Assembly (NCBI RefSeq): GCF_030271535.1
Contig: NZ_JASCXJ010000002.1
Location: 124,001 to 188,000, forward strand
Length of the DNA: 64,000 nt
Direction of reading: 5' to 3'
Source: Nocardiopsis sp. ATB16-24
Lineage (GTDB): Bacteria > Actinomycetota > Actinomycetes > Streptosporangiales > Streptosporangiaceae
This document shows positions 37,580-46,581 of this stretch, piece after piece. The notes under the pieces are model-generated. The model was not told the DNA's origin. It did not search any database and saw nothing but the letters and a program-made list of their open reading frames with translations. The first letter of the stretch is position 1. Each line of letters opens with the position of its first letter. A program made the translations under genes and the position numbers.

Positions 37580-40351
37580 GTGGCTGGCAGGAACACCGAA
37601 CCCCTCAGCGTCCGCCTCCGAGGTCGTGACACGGAGCAGCGGATCCTCGCCGATGCCCTGAAGCGGGCGAGGTCGCGTCAGGGTGCGTCCCTGCTCCTCT
37701 CCGGTGGTCCCGGGCGGGGCAAGACCGCCCTGTTGGAGCACCTGCGCGGCTCCGCAGGTGATTTCACCGTGTTCCACGCGGGTGGGATCACCGACGAGGC
37801 GGACCTGCCCTTCGCCGGGCTCCAACGTCTCCTTCGCCCCCTGGGCGAGCGGCTTCCCGACCTCACCGGCGGTACGGTCGCCGGCGCGGACCGCCTCGCC
37901 CTCTACACAGGGCTGCTCGAACTGCTCTCCGACACGGCCGCGGAGCGGCCCCTCCTGCTGTGCGTGGACGACGCCGATCGGTTCGACACCCCCTCCCTGG
38001 ACGCGCTCGCCTTCCTCGCGCGGCGCCTCGTCGGCCTTCCCATCGCCGTCGTGTTCGCCGCGTGGGAGGGCTACGGCAAGCCCGCCGGCCCGCGACTGCC
38101 GGCGACGGCCTTCGAACCCACCCCGGACGCGCTCATCCCCGGCGTCGCCGAACACCTCCTGACCCCCCTGGAGGACCGGGCGGTCCACGACATCCTCACC
38201 GACAACGCGCCGGTGACCCTGCCCGCCGCCGTACGCTCGGCCCTGGTCCGCGCCTGCCACGGCAACCCCGCCGCCGTCCTCGGCTTCCTGCGCGGACTGT
38301 CCCGGGCCCAGCTCCTGGGCGAGGACCCCCTGCCCGAACCGCCGCGCCTGCCCGGCCGCCTGCGCGCCGGCCTCCTCGTCCCCCACCACCAACTGCCCGA
38401 ACGGACCCGCCGCCTGCTCTTGCTCGCGGCGCTCAGCGACGGGGAGGCCCGCCTCCACCTGCTGCTGGAGGCCTTCGGAGAGTCGGACGTCACCGCCCTG
38501 GAACCGGCCGAGGAGCGCGGCCTGGTGCGGGTGGAGGGCGACACCGTCGTCTTCCCCGACCCGCTCGTCCGCGAGGCCATCGCCCAGGACGCGCCCGCGG
38601 GCCGTCTGCGCGCGGCCCACCGTGCCCTGGCCGGGGTGTACGACCCCGAGCACTCCCCCGTGGAGTTCGCACGCCACACCGCCGCGGGGACCAGCACCCC
38701 CGACGCCGAACTCTCCGACGCGGTCTCCGCCGCGGCCCACCGCGCCAAGCGGCTCGCGGGACGTCTCGCCGCCTCCCACGCCCACGAACGCGCCGCCGAA
38801 CTGACGCCCGACCCCGACGAGCGTGCCTGTCGTCTGACCACCGCCTCCTACGAGGCCTACGCTGCCGGGGACTCCGACCGGGCCACCCGGCTCCTGGCCC
38901 GAGCCCGCCCCCTGGCGGTGTCCGACCGCCGCCGCGTGACCGCCGACTTCATCGACGCCCAGATCGTCATGCGCGGGGGCAACACCATGGACGTGGCCGA
39001 ACGGCTCCTCACCGTCGGCCGGGAACTCATCGCGCACGACCGCTCGCTGGCCCTGCGCGCCCTGGTGCGTTCGGCCGACTCCGCCTCCCTGGCGGGCGAC
39101 GTTCGCCTCTACGGCCAGGCCGCCGAACTCGCGCTCCCCCTGGTCGGCCCGGACGACCCCGCGCCCATGCGCCGGATCGCCGCCTATCTGGAGGGAAGCG
39201 CCGTCTCCTTCCGGGGCGAGTACGCCAACTCCATCCCCCTGCTGCGCGAGGCCACCGGGTTGGTCGACACCCCCACACCCTCCGAGCTGATCTGGGCGGG
39301 CGTCAGCGGCCTGTACCTGGGCGACGCGCCGTTCGTGCGCACGGCGACCTCACGGGCCGTCGAGGTCAGCCATCTGCGGGAGGAGCGGGCCACCATACCC
39401 GCGGCGCTCGGCTTCCTGGTCTTCTCCCAGTTCTGGAGCGGGCGTTTCCCCTCCGCCGCCGGGACCGCGCTCACCGGACTACGTGCCTCCCGGGAGAGCG
39501 GGCAGACCGTCTGGGCCATCCAGCACCTGGCCTCGTTGGCGATGATCGCCGCCATCCAGGGAGACGTGGACACCTGCCGTATCCGGGCCCGTGCGGTGGC
39601 CTCCCAAGCGGGGGAGAACAGCCTCGGCCTGGCCGCCGCCCTGGCGGCGTGGGCACTGGCCGTCCTGGAACTGTCCCGAGGCAACGCCGCCGAGGCGTTC
39701 TTCCGGCTGCGCGCCCTGGTGCACGCCGCCCCCGGGTACGGCCACCCCACCATGCGGCTGCTCACCGCTCCGCACTTCGTGGAGGCGGCGACCCGCATGG
39801 GCGAGATCGAGTGGGCGCGCACCTCCCTCGCCGGATACCGGCGCTGGGCCGAGTCCGTCGGCAGCCCCAGCACGCTCGCCCTGGCCGCCCGCGGCGCGGG
39901 CCTGCTGGCCAAGGGCGAGGAGGCGGCCGACCACTTCGAGACCGCCCTCGCCCTGCACCGGACCTGTGGTGACGACGACGTGGAACACGCCCGTACCCAG
40001 CTGTTGTTCGGTGCCCATCTGCGTCGGGCACGCCTCCCGGGGCGGGCCCGCGAACACCTGTACAACGCGCTGGAGTCCTTCGAGCGCTTCGGGGCACGGC
40101 TGTGGGCCAGGCAGACCCGCGCCGAGCTACGGGCGATCGGAACCGCCGAACGCGGCCCCGACCCCTCCTCCACCAGCGAGCTGACCGCGCAACAGCAGCA
40201 GATCGCCCGGCTGGTCGCCGAAGGGGCGACGAACCGGGAGGTGGCCGCCCACATGTTCATCAGTCCGCGTACGGTCGAGCACCACCTGCGCGGCATCTTC
40301 CGAAAGCTCAACATCAGGTCCCGCGTGGACCTGGCCCGCTTGTTCAACTGA
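37580..40351 (+). CDS. LuxR-family LAL-type transcriptional regulator
   Basis: The protein of about 923 residues has an N-terminal AAA+/STAND ATPase (LRGRDTEQRIL, Walker A LSGGPGRGKTALL, Walker B-like LLLCVDDADRFD), a long helical repeat middle and a C-terminal LuxR HTH (LTAQQQQIARLVAEGATNREVAAHMF, then SPRTVEHHLRGIFRKL). LAL regulators usually activate catabolic or secondary-metabolite genes on ligand binding. The start is uncertain: GTG 37580 precedes the conserved region, while GTG 37571 and 37529 are in frame. The ABC-transporter operon directly downstream is a likely target, by proximity only. Confidence 0.85.
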   Translation: MAGRNTEPLSVRLRGRDTEQRILADALKRARSRQGASLLLSGGPGRGKTALLEHLRGSAGDFTVFHAGGITDEADLPFAGLQRLLRPLGERLPDLTGGTVAGADRLALYTGLLELLSDTAAERPLLLCVDDADRFDTPSLDALAFLARRLVGLPIAVVFAAWEGYGKPAGPRLPATAFEPTPDALIPGVAEHLLTPLEDRAVHDILTDNAPVTLPAAVRSALVRACHGNPAAVLGFLRGLSRAQLLGEDPLPEPPRLPGRLRAGLLVPHHQLPERTRRLLLLAALSDGEARLHLLLEAFGESDVTALEPAEERGLVRVEGDTVVFPDPLVREAIAQDAPAGRLRAAHRALAGVYDPEHSPVEFARHTAAGTSTPDAELSDAVSAAAHRAKRLAGRLAASHAHERAAELTPDPDERACRLTTASYEAYAAGDSDRATRLLARARPLAVSDRRRVTADFIDAQIVMRGGNTMDVAERLLTVGRELIAHDRSLALRALVRSADSASLAGDVRLYGQAAELALPLVGPDDPAPMRRIAAYLEGSAVSFRGEYANSIPLLREATGLVDTPTPSELIWAGVSGLYLGDAPFVRTATSRAVEVSHLREERATIPAALGFLVFSQFWSGRFPSAAGTALTGLRASRESGQTVWAIQHLASLAMIAAIQGDVDTCRIRARAVASQAGENSLGLAAALAAWALAVLELSRGNAAEAFFRLRALVHAAPGYGHPTMRLLTAPHFVEAATRMGEIEWARTSLAGYRRWAESVGSPSTLALAARGAGLLAKGEEAADHFETALALHRTCGDDDVEHARTQLLFGAHLRRARLPGRAREHLYNALESFERFGARLWARQTRAELRAIGTAERGPDPSSTSELTAQQQQIARLVAEGATNREVAAHMFISPRTVEHHLRGIFRKLNIRSRVDLARLFN

Positions 40352-40394
40352 CCGGAAGAGGCCGAGACCGCGGTGGCGGACCGGCATCCCCTCA

Positions 40395-40410
40395 TACCAA
40401 CTGGTCGGTA
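40395..40410. promoter_or_regulatory. TetR-type operator-like palindrome before the liv-like operon
   Basis: TACCAACTGGTCGGTA agrees at 12 of 14 core positions with ACCGACCGGTCGGT, the palindrome bound by several TetR regulators of fatty-acid and phenylacetate metabolism. It lies 23 bases upstream of the first transporter start, where a repressor would block initiation. Confidence 0.45.
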
Positions 40411-40432
40411 CGGATCCGTGAGAAAGGCAGTG

Positions 40433-41254
40433 ATGACTAAGACCGCAACGGAGCACCTCCTGAGAGCGGACGGAGTGACCGTGCGCTTCGGAGGTCTCAC
40501 CGCGCTCGACGACGTCGGTCTCCAGGTCGCGCCCGGGTCCGTCGTCGGACTCATCGGTCCGAACGGCGCGGGCAAGACCACCCTGTTCAACGTGCTGTCC
40601 GGCGTCCTGCGCCCCACCGCGGGCACCATCACCTGGAAGGGCTCGCCCCCGCCCGGTCGCCGCACCCACCATCTCGCCCGTGCCGGCATCGCACGGACCT
40701 TCCAGGGCCTCAACCTGTTCCCGATGATGACGGTCCTGGACAACGTCGTCGCCGGAGCCGACCGCCTCGCCAGAGGAGGCGCCCTGTCCCTGATCTCGGG
40801 GCTGGGCCGACACCACCGCGACGAACGTGAACTGCGCGACCGGGCCCTGGCCTGTCTGGAACGCTTCGGAGTGGCCGAGTACGCCCACCGCCTGCCGGGA
40901 ACCCTGCCCTACGGCGTGCAGAAACAGGTCGCCCTCGCCCGCGCCTGCGTCAGCGAACCCGAACTCCTCCTGCTCGACGAACCCGCCAGTGGCCTGTCCG
41001 GCAACCAGATCGACGCGCTCGCCGACCAGATCCGCGGCTTCAGCCAGAACATGGCCGTCGTCCTCGTCGAACACCACATGGACCTGGTCATGCGGGTCTG
41101 CGACCACATCGTCGTCCTCAACTTCGGCCGGGTCATCTCCACGGGGACCCCCGAAGAGGTCCAGGCCGACCCCGCCGTCACCCAGGCCTACCTCGGAACG
41201 TCCGCCGACGCGAACGACGACACGAACGGCGACGCGAACGGAGCCGCCCGATGA
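40433..41254 (+). CDS. livG: Branched-chain amino-acid-type ABC transporter ATPase (LivG-like)
   Basis: The 273-residue ATPase has Walker A LIGPNGAGKTT, the LivG-type loop GIARTFQGLNLFPMMTV, a weakened signature LPYGVQKQVALAR and Walker B LLLLDEPASGLS. LivG proteins normally carry LS(Y)GxQR here, so this is slightly diverged. It has a short Asp/Asn-rich C-terminal tail. ATG 40433 follows AAAGGCAG. It is first of five coupled transporter genes. Confidence 0.88.
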   Translation: MTKTATEHLLRADGVTVRFGGLTALDDVGLQVAPGSVVGLIGPNGAGKTTLFNVLSGVLRPTAGTITWKGSPPPGRRTHHLARAGIARTFQGLNLFPMMTVLDNVVAGADRLARGGALSLISGLGRHHRDERELRDRALACLERFGVAEYAHRLPGTLPYGVQKQVALARACVSEPELLLLDEPASGLSGNQIDALADQIRGFSQNMAVVLVEHHMDLVMRVCDHIVVLNFGRVISTGTPEEVQADPAVTQAYLGTSADANDDTNGDANGAAR

Positions 41255-41970
41255 CCGACCGACCGATCCTGTCCGTCGAGGAGCTCAGCGCCTCCTACGG
41301 TGCCGTCCGCGCACTGGACCGCGTGTCCCTGACCGTCCCCGCCGGTGGTCTGTGCGCCGTCCTGGGCGCCAACGGTGCGGGCAAGACCACCCTGTTGCGC
41401 ACGCTCACCGGACTCCACCCCGCCGCGTCCGGTCGCGTCCTGCTCGAGGGCGAGGACATCACCCGCCTGCCCGCGGAGAAGGTCATCACCAGGGGTCTGG
41501 CCCACGTCCCCGAGGGCGGCGGCGTCATCGTCGAGCTGACGGTCGAGGAGAACCTGCGCCTGGGCGGGCTGTGGCGTTCCGACCGCCGTGGCAAGGCGGC
41601 CATGGACGAGGTCCTTGAGCTCTTCCCGCCCCTGGTCGAGCGGCGGCGCAAGTCCGCCAGCACCCTCTCCGGCGGTGAACGCCAGATGCTCGCCATCGGT
41701 CGCGCCCTGATGGCCAGGCCCAAGGTGCTGCTACTGGACGAGCCCTCCCTCGGACTGGCGCCCCTGATCACCAAGCAGATCTTCGCCCTGTTGAGCGATC
41801 TGCGCGAACGCACCGGACTCACCGTCGTCCTGGTCGAGCAGAACGCCGCCGGTGCGCTCTCGGTCAGCGAGACCGGGTTCGTCCTCAACCAGGGCCGGGT
41901 CGTAGCGGAGGGCGCCTCCTCCGACCTCCTCGCCGACGACCGCACGCGCCACGCCTACCTGGGCTTTTAG
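41251..41970 (+). CDS. livF: Branched-chain amino-acid-type ABC transporter ATPase (LivF-like)
   Basis: The 239-residue second ATPase has Walker A VLGANGAGKTT, signature TLSGGERQMLAIGRALM and Walker B VLLLDEPSLGLAP. Its start overlaps the livG-like stop by four bases. It forms the cytosolic heterodimer with the preceding protein. Confidence 0.93.
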   Translation: MTDRPILSVEELSASYGAVRALDRVSLTVPAGGLCAVLGANGAGKTTLLRTLTGLHPAASGRVLLEGEDITRLPAEKVITRGLAHVPEGGGVIVELTVEENLRLGGLWRSDRRGKAAMDEVLELFPPLVERRRKSASTLSGGERQMLAIGRALMARPKVLLLDEPSLGLAPLITKQIFALLSDLRERTGLTVVLVEQNAAGALSVSETGFVLNQGRVVAEGASSDLLADDRTRHAYLGF

Positions 41971-41982
41971 AGGAGTCCCTCC

Positions 41983-42834
41983 ATGACCCACTTCATCAAC
42001 CTGACCCTCAACGGGTTGTCGACCGGGGCGATCTACGCCGCGCTGGCGCTGTCCCTGGTCATCATCTATCAGGCCACCCGCCTGGTGAACTTCGCCCAGC
42101 CCGCGCTCGCCCTGGTGGCGGTCTACACCGCCTACAGCGTCACCCAGTTCACCGGTTCCTACTGGCTCGGTTTCGCCGCCGCCCTCACCGTGGGTCTGGC
42201 CATCGGAGCCCTCGTCGAACGGGTCGTCATCAGGCCCATCGCGCGCGTCTCCCAGCTCAACGCCATCATCGTCACCCTGGGCCTCCTGCTGGTCATCCAG
42301 GGGCTGGTCGGCGTCGTCTGGGGCAACGGCCAGCATGGTTTCGGATACGCCTTCAGCTACGTCGGTCGCTTCTCGCCGGCCAACGCCTTCGCCCTGATCG
42401 CGGTCGCGGTCGTGGCCCTGCTGGTGTTCGCCCTGTACCGGTTCACGCCTTTGGGCCTGCGCATGCGGGCTGCGGCCTTCCACCCCGAGTCGGCCCGGCT
42501 CAGCGGTGTGAAGGTCGGTCTGATGCTCACGGCCGGATGGGCGATCGCCTCCTTCATCGGCGCTCTCGCCGGCATGCTCGCCGGACCGCCGTTCATCTCC
42601 CCGAACGTCTTCGACGTGGTGTTCGTCTACGGCATCACCGCAGCCGTCATCGGAGGCCTGGACAATCCGTTCGGCGCGGTCCTGGGCGGTCTGCTCATCG
42701 GCCTCGGCATGTCCTACGTGTCCGGTTACGCCGGGCCCGAACTGGCGACCCTCGCCGCCCTCGTCATCGTCGTCGTGGTGCTGAGCGTGCGCCCCGACGG
42801 CATCCTGTCCCGCCCGACCGCGCGGAAGGTGTAG
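41983..42834 (+). CDS. livH: Branched-chain amino-acid-type ABC transporter permease (LivH-like)
   Basis: The 283-residue permease has about eight transmembrane segments. Its N-terminal LTLNGLSTGAIYAALALSLV, the region GLDNPFGAVLGGLLIGLG and the cytosolic loop RMRAAAFHPESARLSG, where the usual DNPEAA is HPESAR, mark it as LivH-type. It follows livF by 12 bases with GAGGAGTCC as RBS. Confidence 0.92.
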   Translation: MTHFINLTLNGLSTGAIYAALALSLVIIYQATRLVNFAQPALALVAVYTAYSVTQFTGSYWLGFAAALTVGLAIGALVERVVIRPIARVSQLNAIIVTLGLLLVIQGLVGVVWGNGQHGFGYAFSYVGRFSPANAFALIAVAVVALLVFALYRFTPLGLRMRAAAFHPESARLSGVKVGLMLTAGWAIASFIGALAGMLAGPPFISPNVFDVVFVYGITAAVIGGLDNPFGAVLGGLLIGLGMSYVSGYAGPELATLAALVIVVVVLSVRPDGILSRPTARKV

Positions 42835-42837
42835 CCG

Positions 42838-43923
42838 ATGTCCTCACCCACCCAACAGCGCGCGGAGCGCGCCTCCACCCCCGCGGCCACCGGTCCGCGC
42901 GTGTCCTCCACCGGCGGACGGCGTTCGCTGCCCCTGCCCCTGCGCCACCTGCTGTTCGCGGGCCTCGGCCTGGCCGTCGTCACCGCGCTGCTGTTCGTCA
43001 CCGGTGACCTCACCGCGCTGCGCCTGGCGGCCGTCGGCTACACCATGCTGGCCGTGGCGGGGTTGCAACTGCTCGTCGGCGGCAGCGGTCAGGTCTCCCT
43101 CGGCCACGGCGCGTTCATGATGATCGGCGCCTACACCATGGCGTTGCTCGTGCTGCACCAGCCGATGTTCCCCCTCGCGGTGAACATGCTGATCATCGTG
43201 GCGGTGTCCGTGGTCGCCGGCATCGCCGTCGGCTCCGCCACCGCCCGTCTGCACGGCCCCTACCTCGCGGGCGCCACCCTCATCCTCGCGGTGGGCCTGC
43301 CCGGACTGACCCACCGCTACCACGAGTTCCTCGGCGGCAGCAACGGCCTCAACATCCGTACCGCGGGCGCCCCGCCCTTCCTCCAGGGCCTCTTCACCAA
43401 CAGCGAGTGGAAGGCCCTGGTCGTGTGGACCGCCGTGGTCCTCGGACTCGCCGTGCTGGCCACCATCTCAGCCGGCCGCCTGGGCCGCCGTATGCGGGCC
43501 ATCCGCGACGACGAGACCGCCGCCGCCATGGCCGGAATCCCGGTCGGCAAGACCAAGGTGGTCGCGTTCGTCATCGCCTCGGCGGCCGGAGGGCTGGCCG
43601 GAGGCCTCCAAGCCTACGTGCTCGGCACGGTCACCCCGAGCAGCTTCACGCTCGCCCTGTCCCTGACACTGCTCGCGGCCCTGGTCCTCGGCGGTATCGG
43701 CAGCCTGTGGGGCTCGTTGTGGGCCGCCGTCTCGATCGTCTACCTGCAGATCTGGATCTCCGACCTGGCCCGACCCCTGAGCATGAGCCGCGACGCCGAG
43801 AACAACCTTCCGATCGTCATCTTCGGCATCGTCCTCATCCTCGTCCTGCGCTTTTGGCCTCTGGGCGTCCACGGTGCGCTACAGCGCCTGGCCGCCCGCG
43901 TCAGGTCCGCCAAGTCCCGCTGA
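42838..43923 (+). CDS. livM: Branched-chain amino-acid-type ABC transporter permease (LivM-like)
   Basis: The 361-residue second permease has about nine membrane segments. LivM-type signatures are GQVSLGHGAFMMIGAYT, the EAA-like loop RAIRDDETAAAMAGI, and LVLGGIGSLWGSLWAA. The start lies three bases past the livH stop. Confidence 0.92.
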   Translation: MSSPTQQRAERASTPAATGPRVSSTGGRRSLPLPLRHLLFAGLGLAVVTALLFVTGDLTALRLAAVGYTMLAVAGLQLLVGGSGQVSLGHGAFMMIGAYTMALLVLHQPMFPLAVNMLIIVAVSVVAGIAVGSATARLHGPYLAGATLILAVGLPGLTHRYHEFLGGSNGLNIRTAGAPPFLQGLFTNSEWKALVVWTAVVLGLAVLATISAGRLGRRMRAIRDDETAAAMAGIPVGKTKVVAFVIASAAGGLAGGLQAYVLGTVTPSSFTLALSLTLLAALVLGGIGSLWGSLWAAVSIVYLQIWISDLARPLSMSRDAENNLPIVIFGIVLILVLRFWPLGVHGALQRLAARVRSAKSR

Positions 43924-43967
43924 ACAAAGACCCGCTCACCGCTTCCCCCAACCAAGGAGAGATCACC

Positions 43968-45293
43968 ATGCGAAACCGCAGTGGAACCCGGGCCGCACTG
44001 GCGGCGACCCTGGCCCTGACCATGCTGGCCACCGCGTGCGGTGGCGCCGGCGAGGTCACCGAAGGGTCGGCGACCGACCTGGACGTCTCCACCGGGGTCA
44101 CCGACGACAGCATCGTCATCGGCACCCACCAGCCCCTGACCGGCCCGGCCGCCGCCGGGTACATGGCGGTCTCCCAGGGGGCGAGCGCCGTGTTCGACTA
44201 CGTCAACGCCCAGGGTGGAATCAACGGGCGCGAGATCGACTACCGGGTGGAGGACGACGGCTACGACCCCTCCAAGACGATCGACGTGACCCGCAAGCTC
44301 GTCATCGAGGACGAGATCTTCGCGATGGTGGGCGGCCTGGGCACGCCCACGCACACCGGCGTGCTCGACTACCTCAACGACGAGGGAGTGCCCGACATCT
44401 TCCCGTCCTCGGGCGCCCTGGCCTGGAACAACCCCGAGGAACACCCGCTGACCTACGGTTGGCAGACCGACTACACCAAGGAAGCGAAGATCCAGGGCGA
44501 GTACATCGCCGAGAACTTCCCCGGACAGGCCGTCGGCTACCTGTACCAGAACGACGACATCGGTGAGGACTCCCAGGCCGGACTCGACCAGTACCTCGCC
44601 GAGGAGGTCGTGGCCCGCGAACACTACGAGTCCGAGGTCACCGACCTCAGCGCGCAGATCGCCGAGTTCGAGCGCACCGAGGCCGAGGTCGTCGTGTGCT
44701 CCTGCATCCCGGCGTTCGTCGCGCTCGGCATGCTGGAGGCGGCCCGTATCGGCTACGAGCCGCAGTGGGTGGTCTCCAGCATCGGAGGCGACACCGCGAC
44801 CCTTCGGGCACTGCTTTCCCAGTTCACGGAGGGCACCGACGCCGAGGACGTTCCCGCCGACGCCTTCCTCGAAGGAATGCTCATCACGAGCTACATGCCC
44901 CGGGTGGAGGACGAGAACGACGAGTGGGCCCAGCTCTTCGTCGAGATCTACGAGGAGTACGGCGAGGACACTCCCATCACCAACACCCACGTCTTCGGTA
45001 TGACCCAGGCCGTCATGTTCGCGCAGGCCCTGAAGGCGGCCGGTGAGGACCTCACCCGCCAGGCGCTGATCGACACCATGGAGTCCATGGAGTGGCAGGG
45101 CCCCAGCCCCGTCCCCTTCTCCTCCGCGGACGGCGACCACGGCGGCCACCAGGGCGTGTACGTCCTGGAGTACCAGGCGGGCGGCGACATCGAGATCATC
45201 CAGGACACGCGGGTGACCGACCGTGAGGGCGGCCCCAACGAGGAGATCGACTTCGAGGCCCTCAGCCCGGACGAGCTGGTCTTCCACGACTGA
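43968..45293 (+). CDS. livK: ABC transporter substrate-binding lipoprotein (LivK/UrtA type)
   Basis: The 441-residue type I periplasmic-fold binding protein has a signal peptide with lipobox LATAC (Cys near residue 21). Typical family parts are IVIGTHQPLTGPAAAGYMAV, YVNAQGGINGREIDYRVEDDGYDPSKT and MVGGLGTPTHTG. Ligands of the family include branched-chain amino acids, urea, amides and aromatic acids. The putative operator and LAL regulator hint at an aromatic or acyl compound, which is speculative. ATG 43968 follows AAGGAGAG. A strong terminator follows. Confidence 0.9.
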   Translation: MRNRSGTRAALAATLALTMLATACGGAGEVTEGSATDLDVSTGVTDDSIVIGTHQPLTGPAAAGYMAVSQGASAVFDYVNAQGGINGREIDYRVEDDGYDPSKTIDVTRKLVIEDEIFAMVGGLGTPTHTGVLDYLNDEGVPDIFPSSGALAWNNPEEHPLTYGWQTDYTKEAKIQGEYIAENFPGQAVGYLYQNDDIGEDSQAGLDQYLAEEVVAREHYESEVTDLSAQIAEFERTEAEVVVCSCIPAFVALGMLEAARIGYEPQWVVSSIGGDTATLRALLSQFTEGTDAEDVPADAFLEGMLITSYMPRVEDENDEWAQLFVEIYEEYGEDTPITNTHVFGMTQAVMFAQALKAAGEDLTRQALIDTMESMEWQGPSPVPFSSADGDHGGHQGVYVLEYQAGGDIEIIQDTRVTDREGGPNEEIDFEALSPDELVFHD

Positions 45294-45321
45294 CCTGTCA
45301 TGATCTTCTGATCACGCACCG

Positions 45322-45352
45322 ACGACCCCGGGGCTTTCCGCCTCGGGGTCGT
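45322..45352 (+). terminator. Terminator of the liv-like operon
   Basis: ACGACCCCG (45322-45330) pairs with CGGGGTCGT (45344-45352), and two further T residues follow. Confidence 0.8.
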
Positions 45353-45453
45353 TTCGTGTGCGAGGGCGCCTTGTCCGTGGAGAGGGCGGTGGTGAGGGTC
45401 CCGCCCACGTCGGTCCCGCACGCCAGACCGGTGGTCGACCGGACGAGCGGACC

Positions 45454-46401
45454 TCAGCCCGCGGTCTTCAGGAGCGGCGCGTCCTGCGTGAACTTCCGGA
45501 AACCGACGCCGTAGTACAGACCGCGCGCCTCGGGATGTCCCGGTGCGCCCAAGGAGGCGACCGTCATGTGGGTGGCCCCGGCCGCCCGCGCCAGACGCAT
45601 CCCGTGCAGGAGCAACGCCCTCGCCAATCCCCGGCGCCGGTGGTCCGGGTGCGTGCCGACCGGTTCGAACTCGGCGGTCCTGTTGACCTCGTCGAGCCAC
45701 ATGATCGCCGAGGACGCCATCGTTCCGTCCGGCGCCTCCACCAGGACGTGCAGGTCGCCGCGGTACCCCGGCGCCCGTCGGACGCCCTGGTAGCCCTCGA
45801 CCGTGTACGACGAAGGGGACCAGGCGTCCAGGTGGGCCTGGACCACGGCCTCCGGTTCGACCTCGTCGGCGTCGCGGAACCGGAACCCGTCGGGGAGCGA
45901 CGGCCGTTCCACGTCGATGAGGTCGCGCTCGTTGAGCTGGGTCCAGGACCCGGTGTCGCCGAGCGCGGCCGGGTCGGTCCCGTAGCCGTGCGCCGCCCAG
46001 CGCTCCAGGGCGAACTCGTCGGAGGCGCTGGGCCGCACCGTACGGTCGGCGTCCGCCGCCGTGGCGTCGTACCAGTCGATCACCTCGTCGACCAGCTCGG
46101 CGTGGTCGGGATGGACCTGATAGGCCAGGTAGGCACGGGTGACGTCCCTCACCGACCCGTCGTTCATCCTCACCCGCCGTGGAAGCTGCGCCCAACCCCA
46201 CGCCACCAGGTCCCCGCCGGAGAACCACAGCCGGCATGGCCAGGTCGCGTGGTCGGTGGCGTGTCCCCTGCCCCAGTTCCAGGCCAGCTCGCCGAACGAG
46301 GAGTCGCTGTTGATCAGGTCCGGTCGGACGGCGGTGACACGCTGTGCCAGGCCCTGCATGAGTCGTAGATCCGCGGCGTTCACATATCGGGGGGTCGTCA
46401 T
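45454..46401 (-). CDS. GNAT-family N-acetyltransferase
   Basis: The 315-residue protein has a C-terminal GNAT domain with the acetyl-CoA loop PVGTHPDHRRRGLARALLLHG. The N-terminal half is a diverged GNAT-like domain, as in two-domain antibiotic or mycothiol-type acetyltransferases. The substrate is unknown. ATG 46401 starts MTTPRYVNAADL; a frame back to 46473 is less likely. Confidence 0.83.
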   Translation of the reverse strand: MTTPRYVNAADLRLMQGLAQRVTAVRPDLINSDSSFGELAWNWGRGHATDHATWPCRLWFSGGDLVAWGWAQLPRRVRMNDGSVRDVTRAYLAYQVHPDHAELVDEVIDWYDATAADADRTVRPSASDEFALERWAAHGYGTDPAALGDTGSWTQLNERDLIDVERPSLPDGFRFRDADEVEPEAVVQAHLDAWSPSSYTVEGYQGVRRAPGYRGDLHVLVEAPDGTMASSAIMWLDEVNRTAEFEPVGTHPDHRRRGLARALLLHGMRLARAAGATHMTVASLGAPGHPEARGLYYGVGFRKFTQDAPLLKTAG

Positions 46402-46480
46402 GGTGCACCACTGTGACAGGGCGCCGGGAAGCCGTCGAGTCGTTTTCGGGGCGCGGGTCACGGTGGAAGGCACGAAGGGC

Positions 46481-46560
46481 GGCGGCCCGGAGGGAGATCC
46501 TCCGGGCCGCCGCTGGGGGGGAATCGCCCCGGTCGCACGGAATACTCCGTGCGACCGGGG
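46481..46560 (-). terminator. Two tandem hairpin terminators after the cutinase gene
   Basis: GGCGGCCCGGAGG/CCTCCGGGCCGCC (46481-46511) and CCCCGGTCGCACGGA/TCCGTGCGACCGGGG (46527-46560) are both perfect stems. They lie just past the cutinase stop at 46582 and insulate it from the GNAT gene. Confidence 0.8.
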
Positions 46561-46581
46561 GCGGACACGGGCTCGGGCCCC

